41,213 nt of DNA from an alpha proteobacterium SCGC AAA240-E13 (GCA_000504625.1 AZHR01000010.1:1-41213), one strand, 5' to 3'; positions 16,188-25,055 are shown, counted from the stretch's first letter. Program-made: numbers and translations. Notes: generated by a model from the sequence alone, not told the origin.

Positions 16188-17042
16188 ATGATTAATCCTA
16201 ATAAAAAAGTAAATAAGAATATATTTCCTTATCCTCATATTATAATTGAGGATTTTTTTGATAATGAATTTTATAAAAAAATAGAGTTAGATTTTCCAAT
16301 AAAAAAAGATTTTTTAAATTTCTCGAATAGTAAAGTTGGAAGGATGAATTATGATACCACATTTGGGCAAGAATTATATTCTGAATTAATGAATAAAAGC
16401 AGAGCATTTAAACTTTTACATGATTTTATTTATGGAGAAAAATTTATAAAAATGTTTTTAAATTTATTTAGCAAAGATATTGAAAATGAAGTTAATAATA
16501 AATTTCTTAATATAGATATTAAGAATACACCTTTAAAAACACATCCTTATGAAGTTAATAGTATAATTAGTAAACATAACTTTAAAAAAAAAAGTGAAAA
16601 CTTTTTATATCCAAGAATGGATATTGGAATAGGTGAAATTGGTTACGGAAAAAAACTTGGTGGAGGAGGTATACATGTAGATAACCCTCAAAGAATAATT
16701 TCAATATTATTTTTCGCTGGAGGATATAGTAAAATGAATGGTGGAGAACATAGAATTTGGAAAAAAATAAATAATGAAATAAAAATTGAAAAAATAATAG
16801 AACCAAGACCAAATTTATTAGTAGCTTCAATTCAAAATAATATAAGTTATCATGATGTAAATCCTATTGAAGAAATTTCTGGAGCAAGAAATACTATATA
16901 TATTGCGCTCTCATGTAATAATCCTGTTTGGAAAGAAATTCAAGTAAACAATTTCAATGTCAGATACAATAAAAATAGATGTAAATTAAATTTATTTTTC
17001 AAATCCAAAAAATTTTTTCAAAATTTATTTAATTCTATCTAA
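16188..17042 (+). CDS. 2-oxoglutarate/Fe(II)-dependent oxygenase (prolyl-hydroxylase-like)
   Basis: 284 residues. The metal triad is visible: H163-x-D165 in GGGIHVDNPQR, and H222 in SYHDVNP, with R234 (GARNTIYIALS) as the expected 2-oxoglutarate-binding arginine. Spacing and order fit the double-stranded beta-helix oxygenases of the prolyl 4-hydroxylase superfamily. The N-terminal block FPYPHIIIEDFFDNEFY resembles the start of many such proteins in polysaccharide clusters. Likely hydroxylates a small molecule, sugar nucleotide or lipid; the substrate is unknown. It stands alone on the plus strand and its 3' end overlaps the convergent MurB-like gene by 18 nt. Confidence 0.82.
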   Translation: MINPNKKVNKNIFPYPHIIIEDFFDNEFYKKIELDFPIKKDFLNFSNSKVGRMNYDTTFGQELYSELMNKSRAFKLLHDFIYGEKFIKMFLNLFSKDIENEVNNKFLNIDIKNTPLKTHPYEVNSIISKHNFKKKSENFLYPRMDIGIGEIGYGKKLGGGGIHVDNPQRIISILFFAGGYSKMNGGEHRIWKKINNEIKIEKIIEPRPNLLVASIQNNISYHDVNPIEEISGARNTIYIALSCNNPVWKEIQVNNFNVRYNKNRCKLNLFFKSKKFFQNLFNSI

Positions 17043-18056
17043 AAGTATATTTTCTAAATTGGAGCAATTGTGAAGTTTTTTTTTCATGAATTTTACAAAT
17101 TCAATAGCATCATCCCCACTTGTTGAACCACAATTTACTAAGCAATTAATAGTTTTGTCTGAAACAAAAAATTTTGAGGATGAATCTAAATTTAGAAGTT
17201 TAGAGTAAATTCTAACACTATGTTTTCTAAAAATAAAAAAATTTTTTATTGAAAATTTATAAACCAAAAATGATAAAATTTTATAAACAATATAAACTAT
17301 AAAAAACAATAAATTTTTTTTGCTCAAATCTTTATAAATATTTTTAGTTGCAAAAATACTTCCTAAATTAGGTAAGTTTTTTTCCTGAAAATTACTTCTG
17401 TGTTCAATTACCTCTTGGGTTCTTTTCTTTGTTTTTGCTATTCCTATAAAATTTTTTGAAGGAAAAAAGAAATTTATATTCAATATTAAATATTTTTTAC
17501 CTTGAAAATATGATTTTCTCCAACCAAAATTAATTTCACTTTTATTTAATGACGCCAACTTTCCTTTAAAATCTATACATTCAACAGAATTAAGATAGTC
17601 TGAAATACAAGATCCGTAAGATGATGCATTCATCACAATGCTACCACCCAAAGTGCCAGGAATTCCCACCAAACCCTCTGCACCCATAATTCCTTTATTA
17701 ATTAAATACCTTGAAAATTTTTGTATTGAAACACCTGCATTGACCTTTAGTTTTAACCCTTTATGAGTTTGTTCTTCAAAGATTTCGGACAACTTGTACA
17801 AATTAATTATTGGTGTATAAATTTCCCCATCTCTTATGATTGTATTAGAAATATTTCCTAATACGTAATATTCAAAATTCTTTTCATGAAAAAACTTAAT
17901 TAGCTTCTCACAATCTGATTCACTATTTGGAGTAATAAAATTTTTTACAATTCCACCAGCCTTTAACCATGATTTATATTTTATGTTAAAATCCTTAAAA
18001 AATTTAATTTTATTATTAGACAACCAAATTTCAAGTACGTCGTTTTTTGGGATCAT
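17025..18056 (-). CDS. MurB-like flavoprotein paralogue with hydrophobic insert
   Basis: 343 residues. The FAD domain shows AGVSIQKFSRYLINKG and G-L-V-G-I-P-G-T-L-G-G-S-I-V-M-N-A (128-144), as in UDP-N-acetylenolpyruvoylglucosamine reductase. The catalytic-type Arg (R180 in FGWRKSYF) and Ser (S233 in LGSIF) are retained. The C-terminal L-E-P-E motif of MurB is degenerate (LENI). Unusual is a strongly hydrophobic stretch at about 248-270 between the GSIF motif and the C-terminal domain, absent from ordinary MurB as I know it. MurB reduces an enolpyruvyl ether to a lactyl ether, so a surface-sugar counterpart of muramic acid is a possible product. It lies at the 3' end of the long operon. Confidence 0.75.
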   Translation of the reverse strand: MIPKNDVLEIWLSNNKIKFFKDFNIKYKSWLKAGGIVKNFITPNSESDCEKLIKFFHEKNFEYYVLGNISNTIIRDGEIYTPIINLYKLSEIFEEQTHKGLKLKVNAGVSIQKFSRYLINKGIMGAEGLVGIPGTLGGSIVMNASSYGSCISDYLNSVECIDFKGKLASLNKSEINFGWRKSYFQGKKYLILNINFFFPSKNFIGIAKTKKRTQEVIEHRSNFQEKNLPNLGSIFATKNIYKDLSKKNLLFFIVYIVYKILSFLVYKFSIKNFFIFRKHSVRIYSKLLNLDSSSKFFVSDKTINCLVNCGSTSGDDAIEFVKFMKKKLHNCSNLENILLDRIK

Positions 18057-18143
18057 TATTATAATATTAGCTATAAAAAGATTTAATAATGTACATTTTT
18101 CCAGAGTTTACTTGTTGGAATTATTATCAATAAATTTAGTCTC

Positions 18144-18926
18144 TTAAATACTTGTCCATCCACCATCTACCATAAACGTCGTTCCGGTTATATATGATGA
18201 AGCATCAGACGCCAGAAACAAAGCTGCAGAGGCTATTTCTTCGGGTTTACCCATTCTTTTGAGTGGAGTATTTCTTGAATATTGCATAACAAATTTCTTA
18301 TTTTGAGTTTTATCTCTTATTCCCCCCGGACATAAGGCATTAATTCTTATATTATATTTGCCATAATAGGATGCCATGAGTCTTGTACTATTTATAATGC
18401 CACCTTTAACTGCAGAATATATGAATTTTTCTTTCATATTTGTGTTTTTATAAATATTAAGATTTTGTCCAACAACTCCATAAATTGACCCGAGTTGTAT
18501 TATACTGCCAGCAATCTTTTTATTTTTCATTTTTTCAGCTATTAATCTTGCAAACCAAATAAACGAATTCATGTGCAAATTAACATTTTCTTGAATTGAT
18601 TTTAAAGTTATCTCTGAAAATGAACTTTTGGAATATGATTTTGTATAAGGAAAAGAACAATTTATAAAAATATTGGGCATTCCATATTTTTGTATTAATT
18701 TATTCAAAATTTTCTCGGAATTATTAAGTTTAGATATATCAAAATAAATATATTTAATTCTTGTTTCACTATTTATTAATAATTTTTTATTTTTTTTGAT
18801 GTCTAAATTTAATACTTCAGCTCCTAATTCAGATAATGCAAGACAAATTTCTTGTCCAATTAATCCCGATCCTCCGAGGACATACGCAATTTTATTTCTC
18901 AATATAAATTTGTTTGAATATTTCAT
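18144..18926 (-). CDS. SDR oxidoreductase, PtmA-like
   Basis: 260 residues, classical SDR. Cofactor loop G-G-S-G-L-I-G-Q near residue 18, active-site Y-S-A-V-K, and the ending LGRM-type segment (PLKRMGKPEEIASAALFLASD) followed by SYITGTTFMVDGGWTSI. The YGKYNIRINALCPGGI segment fits the PtmA group found in flagellin-glycosylation and legionaminic-acid loci, next to CMP-sugar synthetase genes, as here. It probably oxidises or reduces a sugar or sugar phosphate feeding the CMP-sugar path. 87-97 nt spacers on both sides make it less tightly packed than the rest of the operon. Confidence 0.8.
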   Translation of the reverse strand: MKYSNKFILRNKIAYVLGGSGLIGQEICLALSELGAEVLNLDIKKNKKLLINSETRIKYIYFDISKLNNSEKILNKLIQKYGMPNIFINCSFPYTKSYSKSSFSEITLKSIQENVNLHMNSFIWFARLIAEKMKNKKIAGSIIQLGSIYGVVGQNLNIYKNTNMKEKFIYSAVKGGIINSTRLMASYYGKYNIRINALCPGGIRDKTQNKKFVMQYSRNTPLKRMGKPEEIASAALFLASDASSYITGTTFMVDGGWTSI

Positions 18927-19023
18927 TTTTTTAAAACACTAATAATATTTGCTATCTATTTGACATCTTATAAGGAAAATTTCACCATTTAGGTTAATTG
19001 CTTCCTAGTAATTTCTTAGAAAA

Positions 19024-20394
19024 TCAATTAAATCTCCTAAATACTGCCTTGATTGAGTTTCCTTTCAAATATTTATCAATACCTTCTGATAAAGCTTTTT
19101 TATAAATTGTTAGGCTTTTTTTAGCTGCATTAATTGTTTTTTTCAAATCATTTTTTGAATGTCTATAGCAAATTGAAACCCACGGTATGAGTACCCCACT
19201 TTTAATCATTTCTTGCATAAACAAAGTCCTAAAGGATAAACTTAAATTTCCCTTTTTATCTCTACAAGTATAGTACGGCGAACAGGCAACACCCGATAAA
19301 CTGAAATAATCTATCATCCCCATAGATGAACTTAATTCGTTTAGCTTTTGAATTAATGAACCACCATAATTCCAATTTTTTTCTATAACTTTTTTTTTTC
19401 TTATGAATTTTAAAGTTTCGATAAATGCCCCTAAACTCGACATTTCCGCACCATGAGTGGTGGACAATAAAAAGACTCTTTCTTGATTTTTTTTTTCAAT
19501 TGAACCTAATTCCATTATTTTTCGTTTACCACACACAGCAGCAATAGAAAATCCGTTTGCCATAGCCTTTCCAAAAGTGCTTAAATCAGGTTTAATATTA
19601 TAAAATTCTTGAGCGCCACCAATATTCCATCTGAAACCTGTTATCATTTCATCTAAAATAAAAACTATTTTATTTTCTTTACATAAATTCTCTACTTGCT
19701 TTAGATAATGATTTTGATATTTAAATTTTCTAATACATTTGATTTGACTACAACAGTCTTTTGAATCATTAATATTTGGGCATTCTGTGGTTGCAGCTTC
19801 CATTACCACACAAGCTATATCATTTTTATATCTTTGAATTTTTTTCTTTAATGAAAATATATTGTTGTAATTAAAAAATTTTGTTAATTTTATAATTTCC
19901 TTAGGTATTCCTTTATTAATCACTGTAGAACCAATAAACCAGTCATCAAAAGAAAAAAAAGGGTGTTGCAAGCAACGTAATATAATTTTTTTTTTTGTAT
20001 AGGCCCTAGCTAGTTTTACCGCCGCAGTAACAGCTGTTGATCCATGCTTAGTGAACTTTACCATATCGGCATGTTTAATTAATTTAACAAATTCCTCCGA
20101 AGCCTTTAATTCAATAGTAGAAGGTCTTGAAAGATTATTACCATTAAGAATTTGTTTATAAGCTGCATCGTTAATTTTTTTTTCAGAATAACCAATGTTT
20201 ACCGAACGAAGACCCATTCCATAATCTAATAACTTCTTATTATTTATATCTGTTACATAAGATCCATTGCCACTTTTTAATATGGAAGGCGCATTTAAAG
20301 GGAACTGATCCGCTCCCTTTGAATAGGTATGAGCTCCCCCTGGAATAACTTTGAGTAATCTTTTTGTATAATGGGTTTTAAAGCTTTTATTCAT
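19024..20394 (-). CDS. Class III aminotransferase, glutamate-1-semialdehyde aminomutase-like
   Basis: 456 residues. Fold-type I PLP enzyme: N-terminal PGGAHTYSKGADQFP, KFTKHGSTAVTAAVKLARAYT (113-133), D248-E249 in ILDEMITGFRW, and the PLP lysine K276 in LSTFGKAMANGFS. Resembles HemL-type enzymes, but island versions act on other substrates. An insert around 205-220 carries four Cys (C205, C214, C215, C220) that are not part of the standard HemL fold and could bind metal. Overlaps the CMP-sugar synthetase gene by 8 nt, so an amino-sugar role in that pathway is most likely. Confidence 0.85.
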   Translation of the reverse strand: MNKSFKTHYTKRLLKVIPGGAHTYSKGADQFPLNAPSILKSGNGSYVTDINNKKLLDYGMGLRSVNIGYSEKKINDAAYKQILNGNNLSRPSTIELKASEEFVKLIKHADMVKFTKHGSTAVTAAVKLARAYTKKKIILRCLQHPFFSFDDWFIGSTVINKGIPKEIIKLTKFFNYNNIFSLKKKIQRYKNDIACVVMEAATTECPNINDSKDCCSQIKCIRKFKYQNHYLKQVENLCKENKIVFILDEMITGFRWNIGGAQEFYNIKPDLSTFGKAMANGFSIAAVCGKRKIMELGSIEKKNQERVFLLSTTHGAEMSSLGAFIETLKFIRKKKVIEKNWNYGGSLIQKLNELSSSMGMIDYFSLSGVACSPYYTCRDKKGNLSLSFRTLFMQEMIKSGVLIPWVSICYRHSKNDLKKTINAAKKSLTIYKKALSEGIDKYLKGNSIKAVFRRFN

Positions 20395-21106
20395 TTTTTT
20401 TTAGAATACTTAATGAAGCATTAGCTATAAATAAATCAATATGATCATCTATTTCCATTGATTTAATTTTAGGCATAACCATGCTTATAGTTTTTTTTCC
20501 GATAAAACTTTTATTTTTTAAATAATTTTTGACTTTGGATATATAAATACTACCATCTAAATAAAAATACTTACTTATATCTTGTCTTCTAATAAATTTT
20601 TTTTTTGAATTGTTTATTTTCTTTAATTTATTATTTTTTTCCATTTTATAAATAAATTCAACATGTTCATTAATTGCAGGATAAACACTAACAAGTGAAT
20701 CGAATGATTTACTTTTATTCAATAAGAGTGTGATAGCTTTATCTATATCTTTATAACTAGTAAAAGGAGAAGTTGGTTCTAGCAAAACAATATAATCAAA
20801 GTTTTGGTTTGTGTTTTGAAAATAATTCAAACAATGCTTTATTGCATCAAAAGAAGAAGATTTATCGGAAGATATTTTTTTTGGTCTTAAAAATGGTATT
20901 TCTGCTCCATATTTCTTTGAAATTCTCGCAATTTTTTTTGAATCTGTAGATACAACGATTTTATCAACATATTTTGATTTTTTCGCAGATTTTATAGGCC
21001 AAGCAACTAATGGATATAAACCTAACTTTTTCAAATTTTTATTTTTTAAACCCTTGCTACCCATTCTAGCAAGTATAATTGCAATAATTTTATTTTTTTT
21101 AATCAT
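20387..21106 (-). CDS. CMP-sugar synthetase (acylneuraminate cytidylyltransferase family)
   Basis: 239 residues from ATG 21106; a TTG six bases upstream is possible but less likely. The nucleotide-binding motif A-R-M-G-S-K-G-L-K-N-K-N-L near the start, VVSTDSKKIARISKKYGAE and FLRPKKISSDKSSSFDAI are diagnostic of NeuA/LegF/PseF-type enzymes, which join CTP to a nonulosonic acid to give CMP-sugar for transfer to the surface. Preceded by a CBS-nucleotidyltransferase and followed by aminotransferase and PtmA-like SDR, an arrangement known from legionaminate loci. The NeuB-type synthase it would need is not in this window. Confidence 0.92.
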   Translation of the reverse strand: MIKKNKIIAIILARMGSKGLKNKNLKKLGLYPLVAWPIKSAKKSKYVDKIVVSTDSKKIARISKKYGAEIPFLRPKKISSDKSSSFDAIKHCLNYFQNTNQNFDYIVLLEPTSPFTSYKDIDKAITLLLNKSKSFDSLVSVYPAINEHVEFIYKMEKNNKLKKINNSKKKFIRRQDISKYFYLDGSIYISKVKNYLKNKSFIGKKTISMVMPKIKSMEIDDHIDLFIANASLSILKKNE

Positions 21107-21151
21107 TAGCAAGTTTAATAAAAAAGAATTATTAATCTTAGTTTCTTAACA

Positions 21152-22219
21152 TTATATTTTTTTAAATGTTGAAACTTCACCAAAATCAAACCAATGTTTA
21201 TCTTCGATCGAATATGTTCCCACTCTCTTTTTCAATTTTTTTGATAAATTAATTAGGTCTGTAATATGATAAACGGTATTTTTTTTTGGAACCAAATCTA
21301 CTATATTGGAATTAATTAAATAAAACCCAGTATTTACATTATAATTTAATTCAGGTTTCTCTACAATATTTTTGAGAAGTTTGTTTTTACCAGTTTTACA
21401 AACCCCGTAGGGTATTTTGATTTTTTTTTTTGAAACTACAATTGTAATATCATGTTTATTTGATCGATGAAATTTGTGTAAATCATATAGATCGGCTTTA
21501 ATAATAGTATCGCAATTAGAGATAAAAAAATATTTAAAATTTGTTTTGTCAATCATTTTTAGTGAACCAGCTGTTCCTAAAGGATTCTTTTCTTCAATAT
21601 ATTTTAATGTATAAGTTGGATTCAGTTCTTTGAAAAATGCTTTGATTAAATGAGACTTATAATTTATTGAAAAAATAAAATCTTTTATATCATAATCAAT
21701 AAATTTGCTAACAATGTGCTCGATAAGTGTTTTCCCTTTAATTGGCATTAGCGGCTTTGGTAACACATCCGTGAAAGGTTTAAGCCTTGTTCCTTTTCCA
21801 CCAGACATAATAATAACAGCCGTGTTTGTAATTTTCTTTTTCTTTTTAATTTCCTCACTTTTAAGATCATTTAGATCTGTATAAAAATAGACTTTTTTTA
21901 ATTTTTTATCCTTATCTATTATAGGAATTATATCAATTCCCACTTTCGAAAAATTTTTGATTATATTGTTGTAGGAATAATCATTTTCGTAAAAAAAAAT
22001 TGTTTTTTTTTGATATATTAAAGAAATTTTGTCCGAAAGTTTATTGCCTTTTACTAATGACTTTCTAATATCGCCATCACTCAAAACTCCTGCATATTTA
22101 GATTGATTATTTAATACCACCAAAGATTTAAAACCCCATCTACTCATTATAGCTAACGCTCTATCCAATTTTAAATTTTCATTAATCGCTATATTTTTTA
22201 AATATTTATTTTTTTTCAT
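21152..22219 (-). CDS. CBS-domain nucleotidyltransferase, PtmE-like
   Basis: 355 residues. The first ~125 residues are two CBS repeats (LDRALAIMSRWGFKSLVVL, GVLSDGDIRKSL and a second half). The nucleotidyltransferase domain then starts with VIIMSGGKGTRLKPFT (135-150) and DVLPKPLMPIKGKTLIEH. Campylobacter PtmE, of the same architecture, makes GDP-glucosamine for GDP-linked legionaminic acid synthesis. The CBS pair probably senses adenine nucleotides. Substrate and nucleotide here are inferred from architecture and from the LegB/LegC/CMP-transferase genes in the same operon. It lies 7 nt after the ACP gene. Confidence 0.85.
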   Translation of the reverse strand: MKKNKYLKNIAINENLKLDRALAIMSRWGFKSLVVLNNQSKYAGVLSDGDIRKSLVKGNKLSDKISLIYQKKTIFFYENDYSYNNIIKNFSKVGIDIIPIIDKDKKLKKVYFYTDLNDLKSEEIKKKKKITNTAVIIMSGGKGTRLKPFTDVLPKPLMPIKGKTLIEHIVSKFIDYDIKDFIFSINYKSHLIKAFFKELNPTYTLKYIEEKNPLGTAGSLKMIDKTNFKYFFISNCDTIIKADLYDLHKFHRSNKHDITIVVSKKKIKIPYGVCKTGKNKLLKNIVEKPELNYNVNTGFYLINSNIVDLVPKKNTVYHITDLINLSKKLKKRVGTYSIEDKHWFDFGEVSTFKKI

Positions 22220-22226
22220 AAAATCT

Positions 22227-22469
22227 TTAGGATATATTTATTTTGTATTTTTTTAAAATTTCTATTCCTTGTTTAAAAGAACTAAAATCAATAATGTCAT
22301 CTGTTTCAATAGTTATATTAAATTCTGTTTCGAGAGCAGCAACCAATGTCATATGACCAATCGAATCCCATTCGTCGATTTCATTATATTTAAGATTTTT
22401 GTTAATTTTATCCTTGTTAACATTTAATGCTGTTACAAAAATTTCTGAATATCTTTCTATTGATACCAT
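22227..22469 (-). CDS. Acyl carrier protein
   Basis: 80 residues, a single phosphopantetheine-binding domain. Ser36 in E-W-D-S-I-G-H is the expected 4'-phosphopantetheine attachment site. Acidic overall with the usual helical pattern (LVAALETEFNITIETDDI). The local variant motif WDSIGH, rather than the fatty-acid DSLDTV form, is typical of dedicated carriers in polysaccharide and secondary-metabolism clusters. It sits 1 nt after the transketolase C-half and is the obvious carrier for acyl groups handled by the upstream AMP ligase, LuxE, FabG-like and FabZ-like proteins. Confidence 0.92.
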   Translation of the reverse strand: MVSIERYSEIFVTALNVNKDKINKNLKYNEIDEWDSIGHMTLVAALETEFNITIETDDIIDFSSFKQGIEILKKYKINIS

Positions 22470-22470
22470 A

Positions 22471-23454
22471 TTATTTTTTCTTTAAATTAAATATTATTTT
22501 TTCAGAAATTAAACTAGGCGTTAAACCAAATTTTTTTTTTAAATAGTTATATTCTCCACCTTCACTGTAGGTATCATTTATACCAAAAAAAATATGTCTA
22601 GGAGAATGCTCGATGTTTGCTAAACATTCAGCTATTGCACTTCCCAAACCCCCTATAACATTGTGTTCTTCAATTGAAACAATAAGTCTTGAATTTTTTA
22701 CGCTTTTATTTATTTTTTGAGTATCTATAGGTTTAATGGTGTGCATATTAATAACCTCTGCACTGATATTGTTTTGACTCAATATTTTTGAACAATCTAA
22801 GGCAACCTTTACCATTGTGCCTGATGCAAAAATACTTATATCTTGTCCTTCTTTTAATGTTATAGATTTACCAATTGTAAAATCATAATCTTCTTCATAA
22901 ATCTGATCAATATTTGCACCACCTGTGAGGCGAATATAAACAGAATTTTTTTGATTCAAGCTTGCTAAAACTGCTTTAACAGCCTCACCACTATCCGCGG
23001 GTGAAATTATATTTAAATTTGGAATCGATCTTAAAATTCCTACATCTTCTATACAACAATGAGTATAACCCAAAGTTCCCAAAACTAGACCACTTGCCAA
23101 ACCAATCATACAGACTTTTTGTTTCATATAACCTAAGTTAACTTTGATTTGCTCGCAGCACCTTATGGTTTGAAAGGGTGCAAATGTTGTGGTGATAACG
23201 TTAAAACCTTCGCTTGCAAGTCCTGCCCCAATACCAATTAAATTCTGTTCTGCAATCCCCACATCTAAATATTTATCAGGGAATTTTTTTTTAAATCGAT
23301 CAAGTCCTGCTGATGTCGAAACATCTCCTGTTATTATCATTAATTTTTCAACTGTATTTCCCATTTCAAGAGCAGCGATTCCAAAAGTTGCTCTCATACC
23401 TAGTTTGGACCAAATTTTAAAATTTATCTTATTGAGTATTTTATTTTTATTCAT
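22471..23454 (-). CDS. Transketolase, C-terminal subunit (split)
   Basis: 327 residues, corresponding to the pyrimidine-binding and C-terminal domains of transketolase. E69 in LDVGIAEQNLIGIGAGLA is the glutamate that activates the thiamin diphosphate ring. TTFAPFQTIRCCEQIKVNL, GYTHCCIEDVGILRSIPN and the C-terminal SIEEHNVIGGLGSAIAECL are standard. Works as a heteromer with the N-half encoded just upstream (8-nt overlap). Together they transfer a two-carbon ketol unit between sugars or aldehydes. Split forms occur in archaea and in secondary-metabolism clusters such as AHBA pathways; a dedicated role in island chemistry is more likely than central metabolism. Confidence 0.93.
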   Translation of the reverse strand: MNKNKILNKINFKIWSKLGMRATFGIAALEMGNTVEKLMIITGDVSTSAGLDRFKKKFPDKYLDVGIAEQNLIGIGAGLASEGFNVITTTFAPFQTIRCCEQIKVNLGYMKQKVCMIGLASGLVLGTLGYTHCCIEDVGILRSIPNLNIISPADSGEAVKAVLASLNQKNSVYIRLTGGANIDQIYEEDYDFTIGKSITLKEGQDISIFASGTMVKVALDCSKILSQNNISAEVINMHTIKPIDTQKINKSVKNSRLIVSIEEHNVIGGLGSAIAECLANIEHSPRHIFFGINDTYSEGGEYNYLKKKFGLTPSLISEKIIFNLKKK

Positions 23455-24268
23455 CTAATTCTTTAACTGCGGCATCATACTGATTTTTAGTCATAATTTT
23501 GTGATGCCATTCATTGTTATTTTCAGAAAACCTGAATCCCTTGCCTTTTATAGTTTTAGCAAGAATTAATTTTGGTTTTTCTGAAACGTGTTTAAAGGCT
23601 GATAAGATCTGCGAAATATTGTGACCATCAATTTCTTGTACATCCCAATTAAAACTTCTCCACTTGTCAGCAAGGTTAGTAGATGACATAATTTCATTAT
23701 TACTACCGGTTTGTTGGAGAGTATTATTATCAAGTATGGCTGTTAGATTGTTTAATTTAAAATGTGCTGCTGACATTGATGCTTCCCAAATCGACCCTTC
23801 ATTACATTCTCCATCTCCAATTAAAACAAATACTTTATAATTTTTTTTATTTTTTTTTGCAGCAATTGCAACACCTATTCCGAGTGATAAACCCATACCC
23901 AAACTTCCATTTGAAAATTCAATTCCCTTATTTTTATTAATAATTGGATGCCCTAAAAGATAGCTGTCATTTTTTTCAAATAAATTCAGATCATTTTTAT
24001 CAAAATAGCCCTTTTCACATAATACCGAATAAAAACCTAAACATGCATGACCTTTACTTAAAATAAATCTATCACGATCCTCCCAAAGTGGCTTTGAAAC
24101 ATCATATCTTAGTATATTATCATAAAGGGTCGCTAAAATTTCAACTGTTGACAGAGAACCTCCAAAATGCGAGCTACTTGCACCAGCAGCTAATGACATC
24201 GTGAGAATGTTCTTTCTTATTTCTTTTGCTAAATTTTTTATTTTAGTAATTTCCTTTTGTTCTTCCAT
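23447..24268 (-). CDS. Transketolase, N-terminal subunit (split)
   Basis: 273 residues, the thiamin-diphosphate pyrophosphate-binding half. The metal/TPP motif runs from G151-D-G to N181-N182 (GDGECNEGSIWEA...LDNN). SSSHFGGSLSTVEILATLY, RFILSKGHACLGFY and NGSLGMGLSLGIGVA are typical of the family. Ends overlapping the start of the C-half gene by 8 nt, so both subunits are made in step. The neighbouring LuxC reductase would provide an aldehyde, a possible ketol acceptor (inference). Confidence 0.94.
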   Translation of the reverse strand: MEEQKEITKIKNLAKEIRKNILTMSLAAGASSSHFGGSLSTVEILATLYDNILRYDVSKPLWEDRDRFILSKGHACLGFYSVLCEKGYFDKNDLNLFEKNDSYLLGHPIINKNKGIEFSNGSLGMGLSLGIGVAIAAKKNKKNYKVFVLIGDGECNEGSIWEASMSAAHFKLNNLTAILDNNTLQQTGSNNEIMSSTNLADKWRSFNWDVQEIDGHNISQILSAFKHVSEKPKLILAKTIKGKGFRFSENNNEWHHKIMTKNQYDAAVKELDE

Positions 24269-24276
24269 TGAAAAAA

Positions 24277-25020
24277 TTAGTAACCTCCTGTTACAAAGAC
24301 TGTTTCTCCACTGATATAGTTGGATAAATCTGAAGCTAAAAACATTACCACATTAGATATTTCTGATGGTTCTGCTGGTCTTTTAAGCGCAACTCTTTTT
24401 ATAGCTTCTTCAATAATTTTTTCTGAAACATTTTTTTTCATCATCTCCGTATTAGTCAATCCAGGAGCCACTGCATTTACTCTTATATTAAAACTTCCCA
24501 ATTCTTTAGATAATACCTTTGTGAAAGCTATTAATGCTGCCTTGCTTGATGCATAAGCAGATCTACCTGCATCACATTCCGTAGCTGCATTAGAAGATAT
24601 ATTTATTATACTTCCCTTTTTATTTTTTATCATAAATTTCATTAATTTTTGAGTTAAAAGCAGATGAGAGAAAAAATTTATATCAAAAATTTCTTTTATT
24701 TTTTTAATTGGAGTCATTTGAAATAAAGAAACTTGATTTATTCCAGCATTATTTACAATAATTTCAATATTGTCTGACATAGAATTAATTTTATTAATTC
24801 CTTCTTCAATCTCATTATTCTTGGATAAATCGAAATATATAGGAGTAATTTTATTGTTACATTTTTTTGAAATATCAAATATTAATTTTTCAAACTTTTC
24901 ATTTTTTTTTCTTGCACAAGCAATAATATTGGCTCCATTGTCAGAAAACTTTTTTAATATTGATAATCCTATTCCTCTATTTGCCCCAGTTATTACTGCT
25001 AATTTATTCTTAAGTATCAA
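24277..25020 (-). CDS. FabG-like SDR (3-oxoacyl-ACP reductase family)
   Basis: 247 residues, classical SDR. T-G-A-N-R-G-I-G cofactor loop (11-18), NNAGINQ, active-site S-x(n)-YASSKAALIAF, and the ending SNYISGETVFVTGGY. Best general match is the FabG group, reducing a 3-keto acyl carrier or a keto sugar with NADPH. The start is a TTG at 25020, supported by an AAGG Shine-Dalgarno seven bases upstream; no in-frame ATG precedes the cofactor motif. It sits between the radical SAM gene and the split transketolase, so acyl-ACP and sugar substrates are both possible. Confidence 0.85.
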   Translation of the reverse strand: MILKNKLAVITGANRGIGLSILKKFSDNGANIIACARKKNEKFEKLIFDISKKCNNKITPIYFDLSKNNEIEEGINKINSMSDNIEIIVNNAGINQVSLFQMTPIKKIKEIFDINFFSHLLLTQKLMKFMIKNKKGSIINISSNAATECDAGRSAYASSKAALIAFTKVLSKELGSFNIRVNAVAPGLTNTEMMKKNVSEKIIEEAIKRVALKRPAEPSEISNVVMFLASDLSNYISGETVFVTGGY

Positions 25021-25027
25021 AGCTTTA

Positions 25028-25031
25028 CCTT
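25028..25031 (-). promoter_or_regulatory. Shine-Dalgarno supporting a TTG start
   Basis: AAGG on the minus strand with seven bases to the TTG at 25020. Because this genome region mostly lacks clear Shine-Dalgarno sites, its presence helps decide for the TTG start of the FabG-like gene. Confidence 0.5.
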
Positions 25032-25055
25032 AATTATAATTTTGTTAAATTTTCC

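Noticed and set aside
19024..20394. Heme biosynthesis hemL
   Set aside because: It overlaps a CMP-sugar synthetase gene, has a Cys-rich insert, and lies in a glycan operon; an amino-sugar role is more likely.
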